Source of the DNA: an uncultured Ruegeria sp. | Lineage (GTDB): Bacteria > Pseudomonadota > Alphaproteobacteria > Rhodobacterales > Rhodobacteraceae | NCBI RefSeq assembly: GCF_947497005.1 | Contig: NZ_CANMFF010000006.1 | Location: 186,001 to 250,000 of the forward strand | Direction: 5' to 3' | Length of the DNA: 64,000 nt | Part shown: positions 1 through 8,560 of the stretch, piece after piece | Layout: each line of letters starts with the position of its first letter | Numbering within the stretch: the first letter of the stretch is position 1 | Made by a program: the position numbers and the translations under genes | Notes under the pieces: generated by a model | What the model saw: the letters and a program-made list of their open reading frames with translations, nothing else | Databases searched by the model: none | What the model was told of the DNA's origin: nothing

Positions 1-526
1 GCAGCACCTGTTCAGAGGTCAGAGTCTTGTCGGTGAAACGGTGATAGCTTTGCTGGGATATTGCCCTGTTCAGCGCGTCTTCGTCCAGATACGCCAGCAT
101 CGCTTTGCCGACACCCGTACAATAGGCCGGACCAACTTTACCTGCCTGTGAATACATCTCAATTGGCTGCGCTGCATTGCGTTTGTCGACATACAGGACC
201 TGGCTTGAATCGAGCTGCGCCAGATGCACAGTCTCGCCCGTTTCGCGGCTGAGCATGTCCAGAAATGGTCTTGCTATGGGTGCCAGAGAGCTTTGGGTCC
301 ATGCCGCATGGGCCAACCGCACCAGTCGCATCCCGGGCGCATAGGTCTGCCGATCACGATCGTAGGACAGCATTCCCTGATTGGTCAGGGATTGCAGGAA
401 TCGGTATAAGGTGGCCTTTGGAAAAACACTGCTTTCCAAAAGTTCAGCGAATCGAACAGGGCGTCCAAACGACGCCACTTGATCCAGCACATCACATGCT
501 TTGCCTATTGTTCCGTCACCTGACAC
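1..526 (-). CDS. IclR-family transcriptional regulator, C-terminus beyond window
   Basis: The reverse strand reads from a GTG at 526 with no stop to the window edge, about 175 residues. An in-frame TGA lies two codons upstream, and GGAGAG sits nine bases before the GTG, which fixes the start. The N-terminal part is a winged helix-turn-helix (VLDQVASFGRPVRFAELLESS, then KATLYRFLQSL), followed by the start of an IclR effector domain (ETVHLAQLDSSQVLYVDKR). It diverges from the galactoside operon at 667 and probably controls it, by analogy with other IclR proteins of sugar-acid operons. The effector is not visible; galactose, galactonate or KDGal are guesses. Identity as IclR family is firm; target is inference. 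Confidence 0.9.
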   Translation of the reverse strand, partial: MSGDGTIGKACDVLDQVASFGRPVRFAELLESSVFPKATLYRFLQSLTNQGMLSYDRDRQTYAPGMRLVRLAHAAWTQSSLAPIARPFLDMLSRETGETVHLAQLDSSQVLYVDKRNAAQPIEMYSQAGKVGPAYCTGVGKAMLAYLDEDALNRAISQQSYHRFTDKTLTSEQVL

Positions 527-573
527 GGTTCAGCGCTCTCCTCCATTTATCCATAGCCATCTTCACGAGGGTC

Positions 574-603
574 TTGACAAGACTAACCGACTCGATGTGT
601 AGT
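574..603 (+). promoter_or_regulatory. Candidate sigma-70 promoter of the galactoside operon
   Basis: A perfect TTGACA at 574-579 is followed 18 bases later by TGTAGT at 598-603 (4 of 6 matches to TATAAT). The operator-like repeats at 601-640 begin inside the proposed -10, so a bound regulator would block initiation. The -35 is convincing; the -10 is weak. Confidence 0.45.
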
Positions 604-640
604 TTTCAATATATAAAACTAGGTTTCAATATTTGGAACT
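601..640. promoter_or_regulatory. Tandem palindromic operator candidate for the IclR regulator
   Basis: Two adjacent 20-base units (601-620 and 621-640) agree at 16 of 20 positions. The first is AGTTTT-N8-AAAACT, a perfect inverted repeat with 6-base arms; the second is an imperfect version (AGGTTTC...GGAACT). They sit between the divergent IclR gene and the operon's ribosome-binding site, as expected for a two-dimer operator. Assignment to the neighbouring IclR protein is inferred from position. Confidence 0.55.
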
Positions 641-666
641 AAAAATGAAAGCTAAGGGAGGAAACC

Positions 667-1926
667 ATGAAATCCATGTTCAGGCACACTGCGGCTGCTC
701 TGGCGGTCGGTGTTGCATTTGCTGCGCCTGCTGCCGCTGAGCTGACCGGCGAGTTGCGCATTTTTCTCGACACATCAAACCCGGCACCGCGTGCGACGAT
801 GGAGGCGATGATCGATCGGTTTCAGCAACAGCATCCTGGTCTGGAAATCGAAACCACAGTGATCGATCGTGAGGCATACAAGACCCAGATCCGCAATTTC
901 CTGACCGCAGACACCCCCGACGTTGCCACATGGTACGCGGCCAACCGGATGAAACCTTATGTCGAGGCTGGCCTGTTCGAAGACGTATCCGATCTGTGGG
1001 CCGAGCCTGAGATTGCCGACAACCTCGCTTCGACCAAAGGTGCGATGACCATTGACGGCAAGCAATGGGGCGTGCCGTATACCTACTACCAGTGGGGTGT
1101 CTATTACCGCAAAGACATCTTTGACGAGCTGGGCCTGAGCGAACCGACCACTTGGGAAGAAGAGCTGGCCAACTGTCAGAAGATCGTCGATTCAGGGCGT
1201 GCCTGCTATACCATTGGCACCAAGTTCCTTTGGACTGCTGGTGGCTGGTTCGACTATCTAAACATGCGGACCAACGGGTTTGACTTCCACAATCAGCTGG
1301 CAAACGGCGAAATCAGCTGGGAAGATGACCGGGTCAAGCAGACCTTTGCTAACTGGAAACAGTTGATCGACATGGGTGCCTTCATCGACAACCATCAGAC
1401 CTATAGCTGGCAGGAAGCCCTGCCCTTCATGGTCAACGGTGAGGCGGCAGCCTATCTGATGGGTAACTTTGCTGTGGCACCGCTGCGCGACGCCGGATTG
1501 ACAGATGATCAACTGGACTTCTACCAGTTCGTCGCTATCAACCCTGATGTCGAACTGGCCGAGGACGCGCCAACCGACACATTCCACATTCCGGCCAACG
1601 CCTCGAACAAAGAGGCCGCGCGCGAGTTCTTGCGTTTTGTAGTATCCGCGGACGAGCAGACCGAAATCAACAATGGAGCGAACCTCGGCCAGTTGCCGGT
1701 GAATGCCCAGTCCGCAGTGGATGAAGACAAGTTCCTGCAGCAAGGATTCGAGATGCTCTCGTCGAACAGTCCTGGGGGCGTTGCCCAGTTCTGGGATCGC
1801 GACGCACCGGCAGAGATGGCGAAGGCATCGATGGAAGGCTTCCAGGAGTTCATGGTCAAACCCGACAATACTGACCGTATCCTGGCCAAGCTGGAACGCG
1901 CCCGTCAGCGTATCTACGATAACTGA
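667..1926 (+). CDS. Sugar ABC transporter periplasmic binding protein (family 1)
   Basis: This 419-residue protein opens with a Sec signal peptide (residues 1-24, cleaving near AAPAAA/ELTG) and continues as a family 1 solute-binding protein like MalE, with the typical TPDVATWYAANRM and GKQWGVPYTYYQWGVYYRKD segments. A strong ribosome-binding site (AAGGGAGGAAACC) fixes the start. It should bind an oligosaccharide in the periplasm and deliver it to the permeases at 2020 and 2948. The presence of GH4 and GH42 enzymes plus galactonate-pathway genes downstream points to alpha- and beta-galactosides. Substrate is inference; the family is clear. Confidence 0.9.
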   Translation: MKSMFRHTAAALAVGVAFAAPAAAELTGELRIFLDTSNPAPRATMEAMIDRFQQQHPGLEIETTVIDREAYKTQIRNFLTADTPDVATWYAANRMKPYVEAGLFEDVSDLWAEPEIADNLASTKGAMTIDGKQWGVPYTYYQWGVYYRKDIFDELGLSEPTTWEEELANCQKIVDSGRACYTIGTKFLWTAGGWFDYLNMRTNGFDFHNQLANGEISWEDDRVKQTFANWKQLIDMGAFIDNHQTYSWQEALPFMVNGEAAAYLMGNFAVAPLRDAGLTDDQLDFYQFVAINPDVELAEDAPTDTFHIPANASNKEAAREFLRFVVSADEQTEINNGANLGQLPVNAQSAVDEDKFLQQGFEMLSSNSPGGVAQFWDRDAPAEMAKASMEGFQEFMVKPDNTDRILAKLERARQRIYDN

Positions 1927-1935
1927 TCAGGCATG

Positions 1936-1955
1936 GGCCGGGCTAAAGCCCGGCC
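1936..1955 (+). other. Intergenic stem-loop after the binding-protein gene
   Basis: A perfect 9-bp inverted repeat (GGCCGGGCT / AGCCCGGCC) encloses a 2-base AA centre. It lies ten bases past the stop codon at 1926 and is not followed by a T-run, so it looks like an mRNA-stabilising or attenuating hairpin, of the kind that keeps binding-protein transcript more abundant than permease transcript. Confidence 0.6.
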
Positions 1956-1973
1956 TGCGCTCCCGTAAAACGT

Positions 1974-1995
1974 AAGGCGGGTTTCAGCCCGCCTT
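1974..1995 (+). other. Second intergenic stem-loop before the first permease
   Basis: AAGGCGGG (1974-1981) pairs with CCCGCCTT (1988-1995) around a 6-base loop. With the hairpin at 1936-1955 it fills the gap between the binding protein and the permease. No T-run follows. Partial attenuation is plausible. Confidence 0.55.
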
Positions 1996-2019
1996 GCCCC
2001 AACAAAACCCGAGTTTCCC

Positions 2020-2946
2020 ATGACAGCTGCCGTCGACGCCCCAGATCAGGAAAGCTGGTTCCACCGCAACCAACAGCGCCTCGCACCGTGGTTCTTTCTG
2101 GCCCCGGGTCTGCTGTTCTTCTTGGTCTACGTGATCATCCCAGTGTTCCAGTCCTTCAACTTGTCGCTCTACGAATGGGATGGTTTGGGCGCTGCAGAAT
2201 ATGTTGGCTTTCGCCATTACGAAGACCTCTATTGGGAGTGGGTCGACCGGGACGCGTTTTATACTTCGCTGAAAAACAACCTGATCTGGCTGCTACTCTA
2301 TTTGTTGGCCATTCCGGCAGGCTTGTTCATCGCGCTGTTCCTAAATCAAACGGTCTGGGGCATTCGCCTATATAAGTCTTTGTTCTTCTTTCCATTTGTT
2401 ATTTCTCAGGTCGTTGTTGGGCTGGTGTTTACATGGTTCTACGATCCGACCTTTGGGTTGTTGAATGAATTCCTCGGCGTCTTCGGCCTCGGCCCGCTGA
2501 ACGTGTTGGGCGACGAGCGTTTTGTGACCTACGGTATCATCTTCGCAGGTCTCTGGCCGCAGACGGCGTATTGCATGATCCTTTACCTCACCGGTCTGAA
2601 CGCCGTGGACCCCGAGCAAATCGAGGCCGGACGTCTGGACGGCGCAAAAGGCGCGAAGATGTTGTGGCACATCATTTTACCGCAACTGCGTCCTGCTACT
2701 TTCATCGCCTTCGTTGTCACCATCATCGGCGCACTGCGCAGCTTCGACTTGATCTCGATCATGACCCAGGGAGGACCGTTCGGTTCGTCCCGTGTGCTGG
2801 CTTATTACATGTTCGAAGTCGCGCTTTCCGAATACGGCTTCCGCATGGGGTACGGCGCAGCCATCGCGGTAATCCTTTTCCTGATCATGTTGTGCTTCAT
2901 CGCCTATTTCCTGTGGTCGATGTACCGTGAAGAGAAGGGGCACTGA
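2020..2946 (+). CDS. Sugar ABC transporter permease (MalF/UgpA type)
   Basis: The 308-residue inner-membrane protein has six hydrophobic segments and an EAA loop near residue 205 (EAGRLDGAKGAKMLWHIILP) that contacts the ATPase. It starts with a cytoplasmic stretch (to about residue 25) before the first membrane segment WFFLAPGLLFFLVYVIIP. It is the second gene of the galactoside operon and pairs with the permease at 2948. No ATPase gene is present in this operon, so the complex must borrow one, perhaps the MalK-type protein encoded at 22994-24076 or a distant gene. Confidence 0.9.
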   Translation: MTAAVDAPDQESWFHRNQQRLAPWFFLAPGLLFFLVYVIIPVFQSFNLSLYEWDGLGAAEYVGFRHYEDLYWEWVDRDAFYTSLKNNLIWLLLYLLAIPAGLFIALFLNQTVWGIRLYKSLFFFPFVISQVVVGLVFTWFYDPTFGLLNEFLGVFGLGPLNVLGDERFVTYGIIFAGLWPQTAYCMILYLTGLNAVDPEQIEAGRLDGAKGAKMLWHIILPQLRPATFIAFVVTIIGALRSFDLISIMTQGGPFGSSRVLAYYMFEVALSEYGFRMGYGAAIAVILFLIMLCFIAYFLWSMYREEKGH

Positions 2947-2947
2947 G

Positions 2948-3796
2948 ATGTTTCCCAAACCCATCGAAAAACAACCTCGCGCGGCACAGATCACCTATCA
3001 GGCCATGCTTCCCTTGGCACTGCTGTTGTGGTTGGGGCCATTGCTGGCGGTTGCCCTGTTCTCGGTCAAACCGGCAGCGGACTTTACCAACGCGAATTAC
3101 TGGGGCATGCCGTCCAGCTTCGAGGGCGCGTTCAATTACGGGCAGGTGTTCTTCAATTCGGACATGCCGCGTTACCTGCTGAACTCGTTCATGATTACCG
3201 TCCCGACCGTGATCGGAGCCGTGGCGCTCAGTTGCATGACGGGGTTTGCGCTCGGCATCTACAAGTTCAAATCTAACCTCTGGATCTTCTTTATGTTCGT
3301 GGCAGGCAACTTCGTGCCTTTCCAGATCCTGATGGTGCCGGTGCGTGACCTGACACTGGAACTGGGCCTCTACAATACCAAAACCGGCCTGGTTCTCTTC
3401 CACATCGCCTTCCAAACAGGGTTCTGCACGCTCTTCATGCGCAATTTCATCCGTGCCCTGCCCTTCGAGCTGATCGAGGCCGCTCGGGTCGAAGGCATCA
3501 GTGAATGGCGCATCTTCTGGTATGTGGTTCTGCCGCTGATGAAGCCCGCAATTGCGGCGCTCAGCGTACTGATTTTCACTTTTATCTGGAACGACTATTT
3601 CTGGGCCGTCGTCCTGACACAAGGGGCCGAAAGCCAACCTGTCACCGCAGGGATTACCAGTTTCAATGCGCAATTCCGCGCCGCCTATCAGTTGATGAGC
3701 GCCGGTTCCATTGTCGCGGCCCTTCCGCCTGTCGCGATGTTCTTCCTGATGCAAAAACACTTCATCGCAGGTCTGACATTGGGGGCTGTGAAATGA
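2948..3796 (+). CDS. Sugar ABC transporter permease (MalG/UgpE type)
   Basis: The open frame extends upstream to 2927, but the ATG at 2948 directly after the previous stop, with AAGGGG about ten bases before it, is the likely start, giving 282 residues. Six membrane segments and an EAA loop near residue 178 (EAARVEGISEWRIFWYVVLP) mark it as the MalG-type partner. The stop overlaps the next gene's ATG (ATGA at 3793-3796), showing translational coupling with the GH4 glycosidase. Family is clear; the sugar carried is inferred from the operon. Confidence 0.9.
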   Translation: MFPKPIEKQPRAAQITYQAMLPLALLLWLGPLLAVALFSVKPAADFTNANYWGMPSSFEGAFNYGQVFFNSDMPRYLLNSFMITVPTVIGAVALSCMTGFALGIYKFKSNLWIFFMFVAGNFVPFQILMVPVRDLTLELGLYNTKTGLVLFHIAFQTGFCTLFMRNFIRALPFELIEAARVEGISEWRIFWYVVLPLMKPAIAALSVLIFTFIWNDYFWAVVLTQGAESQPVTAGITSFNAQFRAAYQLMSAGSIVAALPPVAMFFLMQKHFIAGLTLGAVK

Positions 3797-5133
3797 CGAA
3801 AATAACGTTCATCGGTGCGGGTTCCACGATTTTCATGAAAAACATCGTGGGCGACGCGCTGCTGACTCCGGCACTGGCGGACAGCCACTTCGCACTCATG
3901 GATATTGACGCGCAGCGTCTGACTGAAAGCGAAGCCGTTGCCAGAGCGATGATCCGCTCAGCTAGCACCGGTGCGACTGTTACCACTCATACGGATCGCC
4001 GCGCGGCGCTGGACGGGGCCGATTTTGTCATCACGGCGTTTCAAATCGGCGGGTACAAACCCTGCACAGTGACGGACTTCGATATACCCAAACAGTACGG
4101 GTTGCGCCAGACCATCGCCGACACGCTCGGCGTTGGGGGTATCATGCGTGGCCTGCGAACGGTGCCGGTTCTGTGGGATGTGGCGCAGGACATAATGCAG
4201 CTCTGCCCGGACGCGACATTGCTTCAATATGTAAACCCGATGGCCATCAACACGTGGGCATTGTCAGAACAGTTCCCGGCATTGAAACAGGTGGGCCTCT
4301 GCCACTCGATTCAAAACACAGTCGAGGAACTGGCCCATGATCTGGACCTGCCTAAGGACGGGTTTCGCTACAAGGTCGCAGGCGTCAATCATGTCGCATT
4401 CTTCCTGCGTCTCGAACACGAGGGGCGTGACCTCTATCCTACATTGCGGCAGGGATATGCCTGCGGGCGTCTCCCGAAACCGCCGTTGCTGATGCCTCGC
4501 TGCCCTAACAAAGTCCGTTACGAAGTCATGGATCATCTGGGCTATTTCTGCACAGAAAGCTCGGAACACCTGGCGGAATATGTCCCCTGGTTCATCAAGG
4601 GCGGGCGGCAAGACCTGATCGAGCAGTTCTCTATACCATTGGATGAATACCCGACCCGCTGTGAGGAACAGATAACTAAATGGAAAGACGAAGCCAGAAC
4701 CATGACCGATGGGCGCGAATTAGACGTCATCCGCAGCCACGAATTCGCTGCGGATCTGATGAACGCAATCATCACCGACACGCCCTATGCGGCCTATGGC
4801 AACCTGCCAAATACTGGTCAGATCCCACAGCTACCGCTGGGATCAGCGGTTGAAACACCCTGTTTGGTCGATGCAAACGGTGTTCAACCTTCAATCGTCA
4901 CAGATATCCCTGCGCAATTGGTCGCCTTGATGCGCAGTCAGATCAACGTTCAGGAGCTGACGGTTCGGGCATTGGTCGACCAGAACCCTGAACACATCTA
5001 TCATGCCGCCATGATGGATCCGCACACCGCTGCCGAGTTGGACCTTCGCCAAATCCGAAGCCTGGTTGATGACCTGCTTGTTGCTCATGCCGACTGGTTG
5101 CCCGACTGGTGCCGCCCAGCGCGCGCCGCCTGA
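3793..5133 (+). CDS. GH4 alpha-galactosidase/alpha-glucosidase
   Basis: The 446-residue cytoplasmic enzyme belongs to glycoside hydrolase family 4, which uses NAD+ and Mn2+ and an oxidation-elimination mechanism. The NAD-binding GAGSTIF motif is at residues 8-14; VNPMAINTW and the metal-binding GLCHSIQ (Cys-His) lie near residues 150 and 172, and GVNHVAFF supplies a further His. The start is the ATG overlapping the permease stop; the open frame reaches back to 3505 only by chance. In this operon it most likely releases galactose from alpha-galactosides such as melibiose (MelA type), but GH4 members also act on alpha-glucosides and glucuronides. Confidence 0.85.
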   Translation: MTKITFIGAGSTIFMKNIVGDALLTPALADSHFALMDIDAQRLTESEAVARAMIRSASTGATVTTHTDRRAALDGADFVITAFQIGGYKPCTVTDFDIPKQYGLRQTIADTLGVGGIMRGLRTVPVLWDVAQDIMQLCPDATLLQYVNPMAINTWALSEQFPALKQVGLCHSIQNTVEELAHDLDLPKDGFRYKVAGVNHVAFFLRLEHEGRDLYPTLRQGYACGRLPKPPLLMPRCPNKVRYEVMDHLGYFCTESSEHLAEYVPWFIKGGRQDLIEQFSIPLDEYPTRCEEQITKWKDEARTMTDGRELDVIRSHEFAADLMNAIITDTPYAAYGNLPNTGQIPQLPLGSAVETPCLVDANGVQPSIVTDIPAQLVALMRSQINVQELTVRALVDQNPEHIYHAAMMDPHTAAELDLRQIRSLVDDLLVAHADWLPDWCRPARAA

Positions 5134-5191
5134 TCTTCATCTTTTTTCAAATACTCAAACCCGACCCTTGCCCAGAAAAGCTCCAAAAAAA

Positions 5192-6898
5192 ATGACAAAA
5201 CGCCGCTCACAACATTGGTACGGAAAACTCGACAAGGATGGCTTCATTCATCGGTCCTGGATGAAGAACCAGGGTTTTCCCGATCACGCCTTTGACGGGC
5301 GGCCCGTCATAGGCATCTGCAACACATGGTCAGAACTTACCCCTTGCAACTCGGGCCTGCGCGATCTGGCCGAAGGCGTCAAACGCGGCGTGTGGGAGGC
5401 CGGAGGTTTCCCGGTCGAATTCCCGGTCATGTCGCTGGGCGAGACCCAGATGAAACCCACCGCCATGCTGTTCCGAAACCTGCTGGCAATGGATGTCGAG
5501 GAATCGATCCGCGCCTATGGCATTGACGGCGTCGTGTTACTGGGCGGCTGCGACAAGACGACACCGGGGCAGTTGATGGGCGCAGCCTCGGTCGACTTGC
5601 CCTCAATCGTTGTTAGTTCCGGCCCCATGCTGAACGGCAAGTATCGCGGACAGGATATAGGCTCTGGCACTGATGTCTGGAAGTTTTCGGAAGCCGTCCG
5701 CGCCGGAGAGATGACCCTGCAGGACTTCATGAACGCCGAGTCCGGCATGTCACGCAGCGCCGGAGTTTGCATGACCATGGGAACGGCCAGCACCATGGCT
5801 TCGCTGGTCGAGGCGATGGGTATGTCGCTGCCCACTAACGCCGCCTTGCCCGCGGTTGATGCTCGCCGCATGGCGCTGGCACATCTGACCGGCATGCGGA
5901 TTGTCGAGATGGTGGACGAAGATCTTAAACCGTCAGACATTCTGACCAAGGAAGCCTTCGGGAATGCGATTTTGGCCAATGCCGCCGTGGGTGGATCGAC
6001 CAACGCGGTAGTTCATTTGCTGGCGTTAGCCGGTCGCGCAGGCGTGGACTTGACCTTGAAAGACTTCGAAATCGGATCTGAAATCCCGTTGTTGGTCAAC
6101 TGCATGCCGTCGGGAAAATACCTGATGGAGGATTTCTGCTATGCAGGTGGTGTCCCCGTCGTGCTGAACGAACTCAAACCTTTCCTGCGTCCGGCAAAAA
6201 CGGTGCTGAATAAGGACATCTCGGCCCATTACGAAGGGGCTGAGTGTTTCAACACGGATGTCATCCGCCCCTTCGACGATCCGGTTAAACCTGCTGCAGG
6301 TTTGCGCGTTCTGCGCGGCAACCTTGCGCCGAACGGGGCCATCGTAAAGCCGTCGGCGGCAACAGATGCCCTTCTGGAAACCGAAGGGGAGGCCTTCGTT
6401 TTCGAAAACATCGAAGACCTGAAAGCCAATATCGACCGCGAGGACCTGCCAGTCACGCCCGAGAGCATTCTGGTGCTCAAAGGCTGCGGCCCCAAGGGCT
6501 ATCCGGGGATGCCTGAGGTCGGCAATATGCCGATTCCAGCCAAGCTGGTGAAAGACGGCGTGCGCGACATGATCCGCATCTCGGATGCCCGCATGTCGGG
6601 AACTGCTTATGGCACCGTCATTTTGCATGTCAGCCCCGAGGCGCAGGCGGGCGGCACCCTGGCGCTGGTCAAAACCGGCGATCGCATCCGAGTTTCCGCC
6701 AGTAACGGAGAACTGGAATTACTAGTGGACGAAGACGAACTGGGCGCCCGCCGCGCCGTGTGGCAACCGGATGATCCGCATTACACCCGCGGCTACGCGA
6801 AACTTTACATCGACCACGTGTTGCAAGCAGATCAGGGCGCAGATCTCGATTTCCTTGTTGGCAAAGATACCCGCCTCGTGACCAGAGAGAGCCACTGA
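5192..6898 (+). CDS. IlvD/Edd-family sugar-acid dehydratase, probable galactonate dehydratase
   Basis: This 568-residue protein is an IlvD/Edd iron-sulphur dehydratase of the sugar-acid branch (L-arabonate/xylonate dehydratase type). Candidate cluster cysteines appear in ICNTWSELTPCN, GGCDKTTPG and SAGVCMTMGTAS. ATG 5192 is taken as the start because the family N-terminus (HWYGKLDKDGFIHRSWMKNQG) follows it; the open frame runs back to 5066 inside the previous gene. With dgoK and dgoA downstream, the expected reaction is D-galactonate to 2-keto-3-deoxygalactonate, replacing the enolase-family DgoD of enteric bacteria. Arabonate or fuconate as substrate cannot be excluded. Confidence 0.85.
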   Translation: MTKRRSQHWYGKLDKDGFIHRSWMKNQGFPDHAFDGRPVIGICNTWSELTPCNSGLRDLAEGVKRGVWEAGGFPVEFPVMSLGETQMKPTAMLFRNLLAMDVEESIRAYGIDGVVLLGGCDKTTPGQLMGAASVDLPSIVVSSGPMLNGKYRGQDIGSGTDVWKFSEAVRAGEMTLQDFMNAESGMSRSAGVCMTMGTASTMASLVEAMGMSLPTNAALPAVDARRMALAHLTGMRIVEMVDEDLKPSDILTKEAFGNAILANAAVGGSTNAVVHLLALAGRAGVDLTLKDFEIGSEIPLLVNCMPSGKYLMEDFCYAGGVPVVLNELKPFLRPAKTVLNKDISAHYEGAECFNTDVIRPFDDPVKPAAGLRVLRGNLAPNGAIVKPSAATDALLETEGEAFVFENIEDLKANIDREDLPVTPESILVLKGCGPKGYPGMPEVGNMPIPAKLVKDGVRDMIRISDARMSGTAYGTVILHVSPEAQAGGTLALVKTGDRIRVSASNGELELLVDEDELGARRAVWQPDDPHYTRGYAKLYIDHVLQADQGADLDFLVGKDTRLVTRESH

Positions 6899-7662
6899 TG
6901 ACCCAATCAGCAACATTCCATGATCTGAACGGGGCGTCGGTTTATATCACCGGCGGTGGCTCGGGCGTCGGTGCGGCGCTGACAGATGGATTCATGGCTC
7001 AGGGCGCCAATGTGGCCTTCATAGGCCGTTCCGAGGCCAGCGGATTTGTCGAAGAGATGCGCGACAAGCACGGCCGCGCGCCGCTGTTCCTGCAGGGGGA
7101 TATGACGGACACCGAACTGCTGCATTCAACAATGGTCAAAGCCGCCGATACGCATGGCCCACTGAATGTGTTGGTAAATAACGCAGCCAATGATCAACGC
7201 CATTCGCTGGAAGAATCTACAACCGAGTTCTGGGACCGGATGATCGAAGTGAACCTGAAAGCCTACTATTTCGCCTGTCAGGAAGCGGCCCGACAAATGA
7301 AAGATGGTGGAGCGATCATCAATTTTAGCTCGATCAGTTATATGATGGGCAATGCAGGCTATCCAATCTATACGACGTCGAATGCCGGGATTACGGGGAT
7401 GACACGTTCATTGGCACGCGAATTGGGACCCAGGAAGATCCGTATAAATGCGCTGGCACCTGGTTGGGTTCTGACGCAAAAGCAGCTGGATATGTGGGCC
7501 ACGCCCGAGGATTTGGCTGCGCATTTGGACCGGCAATGCCTAAAAGAACACCTCAAGCCCGAGGATATGATAGCTCCAACACTATTTCTGGCATCCAATG
7601 CCAGCCGCGCGATGACCGGACAATGTATGGCCGTTGATGGCGGCGTCGTGGTTTCGGGGTGA
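6898..7662 (+). CDS. SDR-family sugar dehydrogenase (galactose dehydrogenase candidate) with Lys to Asn change
   Basis: The 254-residue short-chain dehydrogenase has the cofactor motif TGGGSGVG near residue 18 and a C-terminus (QCLKEHLKPEDMIAPTLFLAS) like that of Caulobacter-type xylose dehydrogenases. It should oxidise free galactose to galactonolactone, the step before the SMP-30 lactonase gene. The active-site motif reads YTTSN where the family has YxxxK: the codon at 7381-7383 is AAT, so the catalytic lysine is missing. ATG overlaps the previous stop by one base (TGATG). Either the enzyme works differently, has another role, or the base call is wrong. Confidence 0.85.
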   Translation: MTQSATFHDLNGASVYITGGGSGVGAALTDGFMAQGANVAFIGRSEASGFVEEMRDKHGRAPLFLQGDMTDTELLHSTMVKAADTHGPLNVLVNNAANDQRHSLEESTTEFWDRMIEVNLKAYYFACQEAARQMKDGGAIINFSSISYMMGNAGYPIYTTSNAGITGMTRSLARELGPRKIRINALAPGWVLTQKQLDMWATPEDLAAHLDRQCLKEHLKPEDMIAPTLFLASNASRAMTGQCMAVDGGVVVSG

Positions 7663-7666
7663 TAGG

Positions 7667-8560
7667 ATGAAAACAGACTGGATCGCCGTTGATTGGGGAA
7701 CATCTCACCTGCGGGCCTGGGCCATTCAGGGGACTGCCGTGTCGGATCATGCGCAATCCGACAAGGGTATGGCGCGCGTCGGACCTGACGGGTTTCAAGC
7801 CGCCCTGTTGGAATTGATCTCAGACTGGATAAGTGGCGGCCCCGTTGACGTGATCGCCTGCGGTATGGTCGGTGCCCGGCAAGGCTGGGTCGAAGCACCC
7901 TATTCGACCGTCCCGTCGGACCCTTTGCCGGATGTCCCAATCCGTGTACCTGACACTGACCCACGCATCCGGGCATTTGTCATACCCGGTTTGAAACAGT
8001 TGACCCCGCCGGATGTAATGCGGGGTGAGGAAACACAGATTGCAGGATTTCTGGGCGCGCGTCAGAACTGGGACGGCGTCATCTGCCTGCCCGGCACCCA
8101 CACGAAATGGGTTCAGGTGAGCGCTGGCGAGGTTGTGAGCTTTCGTACCTTCATGACGGGTGAGTTGTTCGATCTGCTGTGCGGGCAGTCAGTGCTGCGA
8201 CATTCAGTAGGTCGGGGCTGGGACGACACCGCATTCGTCGACGCGGTTGCAGATACGTTGTCCAAGCCCGAACAGCTGGCCGCTCGCCTCTTTGGCCTGC
8301 GGGCGGCGGATCTGCTGCAAGGAGAGGACAAAGGCACTGCACGCGCCCGGCTTTCGGGTTTGTTGATCGGGGCAGAACTAGCGGCGACACGGCCTTATTG
8401 GCTGGGGCAGCAACTGGCCATTATTGGCGCGGAAGGCGTGTCACAGACATATGCAACAGCACTGCAACTGCAAGGCGCGTTTGTTGAAACTGCAAATGCC
8501 ACCGAGGCCACACTGGCCGGGCTGGCGCTGGCGCGAAACATGACAAGGCAAACCGCATGA
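7667..8560 (+). CDS. dgoK: 2-dehydro-3-deoxygalactonokinase
   Basis: The 297-residue protein matches DgoK from end to end, beginning with the phosphate-binding VDWGTSHLRAW at about residues 8-18 and containing ARQNWDGVICLPGTHTKWVQV near the middle. It phosphorylates KDGal with ATP to KDPGal. ATG 7667 lies four bases past the SDR stop with a short GATAGG before it. The next gene overlaps by ATGA. Together with dgoA it defines the operon as a galactonate pathway. Confidence 0.92.
   Translation: MKTDWIAVDWGTSHLRAWAIQGTAVSDHAQSDKGMARVGPDGFQAALLELISDWISGGPVDVIACGMVGARQGWVEAPYSTVPSDPLPDVPIRVPDTDPRIRAFVIPGLKQLTPPDVMRGEETQIAGFLGARQNWDGVICLPGTHTKWVQVSAGEVVSFRTFMTGELFDLLCGQSVLRHSVGRGWDDTAFVDAVADTLSKPEQLAARLFGLRAADLLQGEDKGTARARLSGLLIGAELAATRPYWLGQQLAIIGAEGVSQTYATALQLQGAFVETANATEATLAGLALARNMTRQTA

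Noticed and set aside
2897..3760. Long minus-strand frame of 287 codons
   Set aside because: It lies opposite the clear permease gene at 2948-3796, has a Gln/His/Arg-rich composition typical of antisense shadows and shows no family motif.
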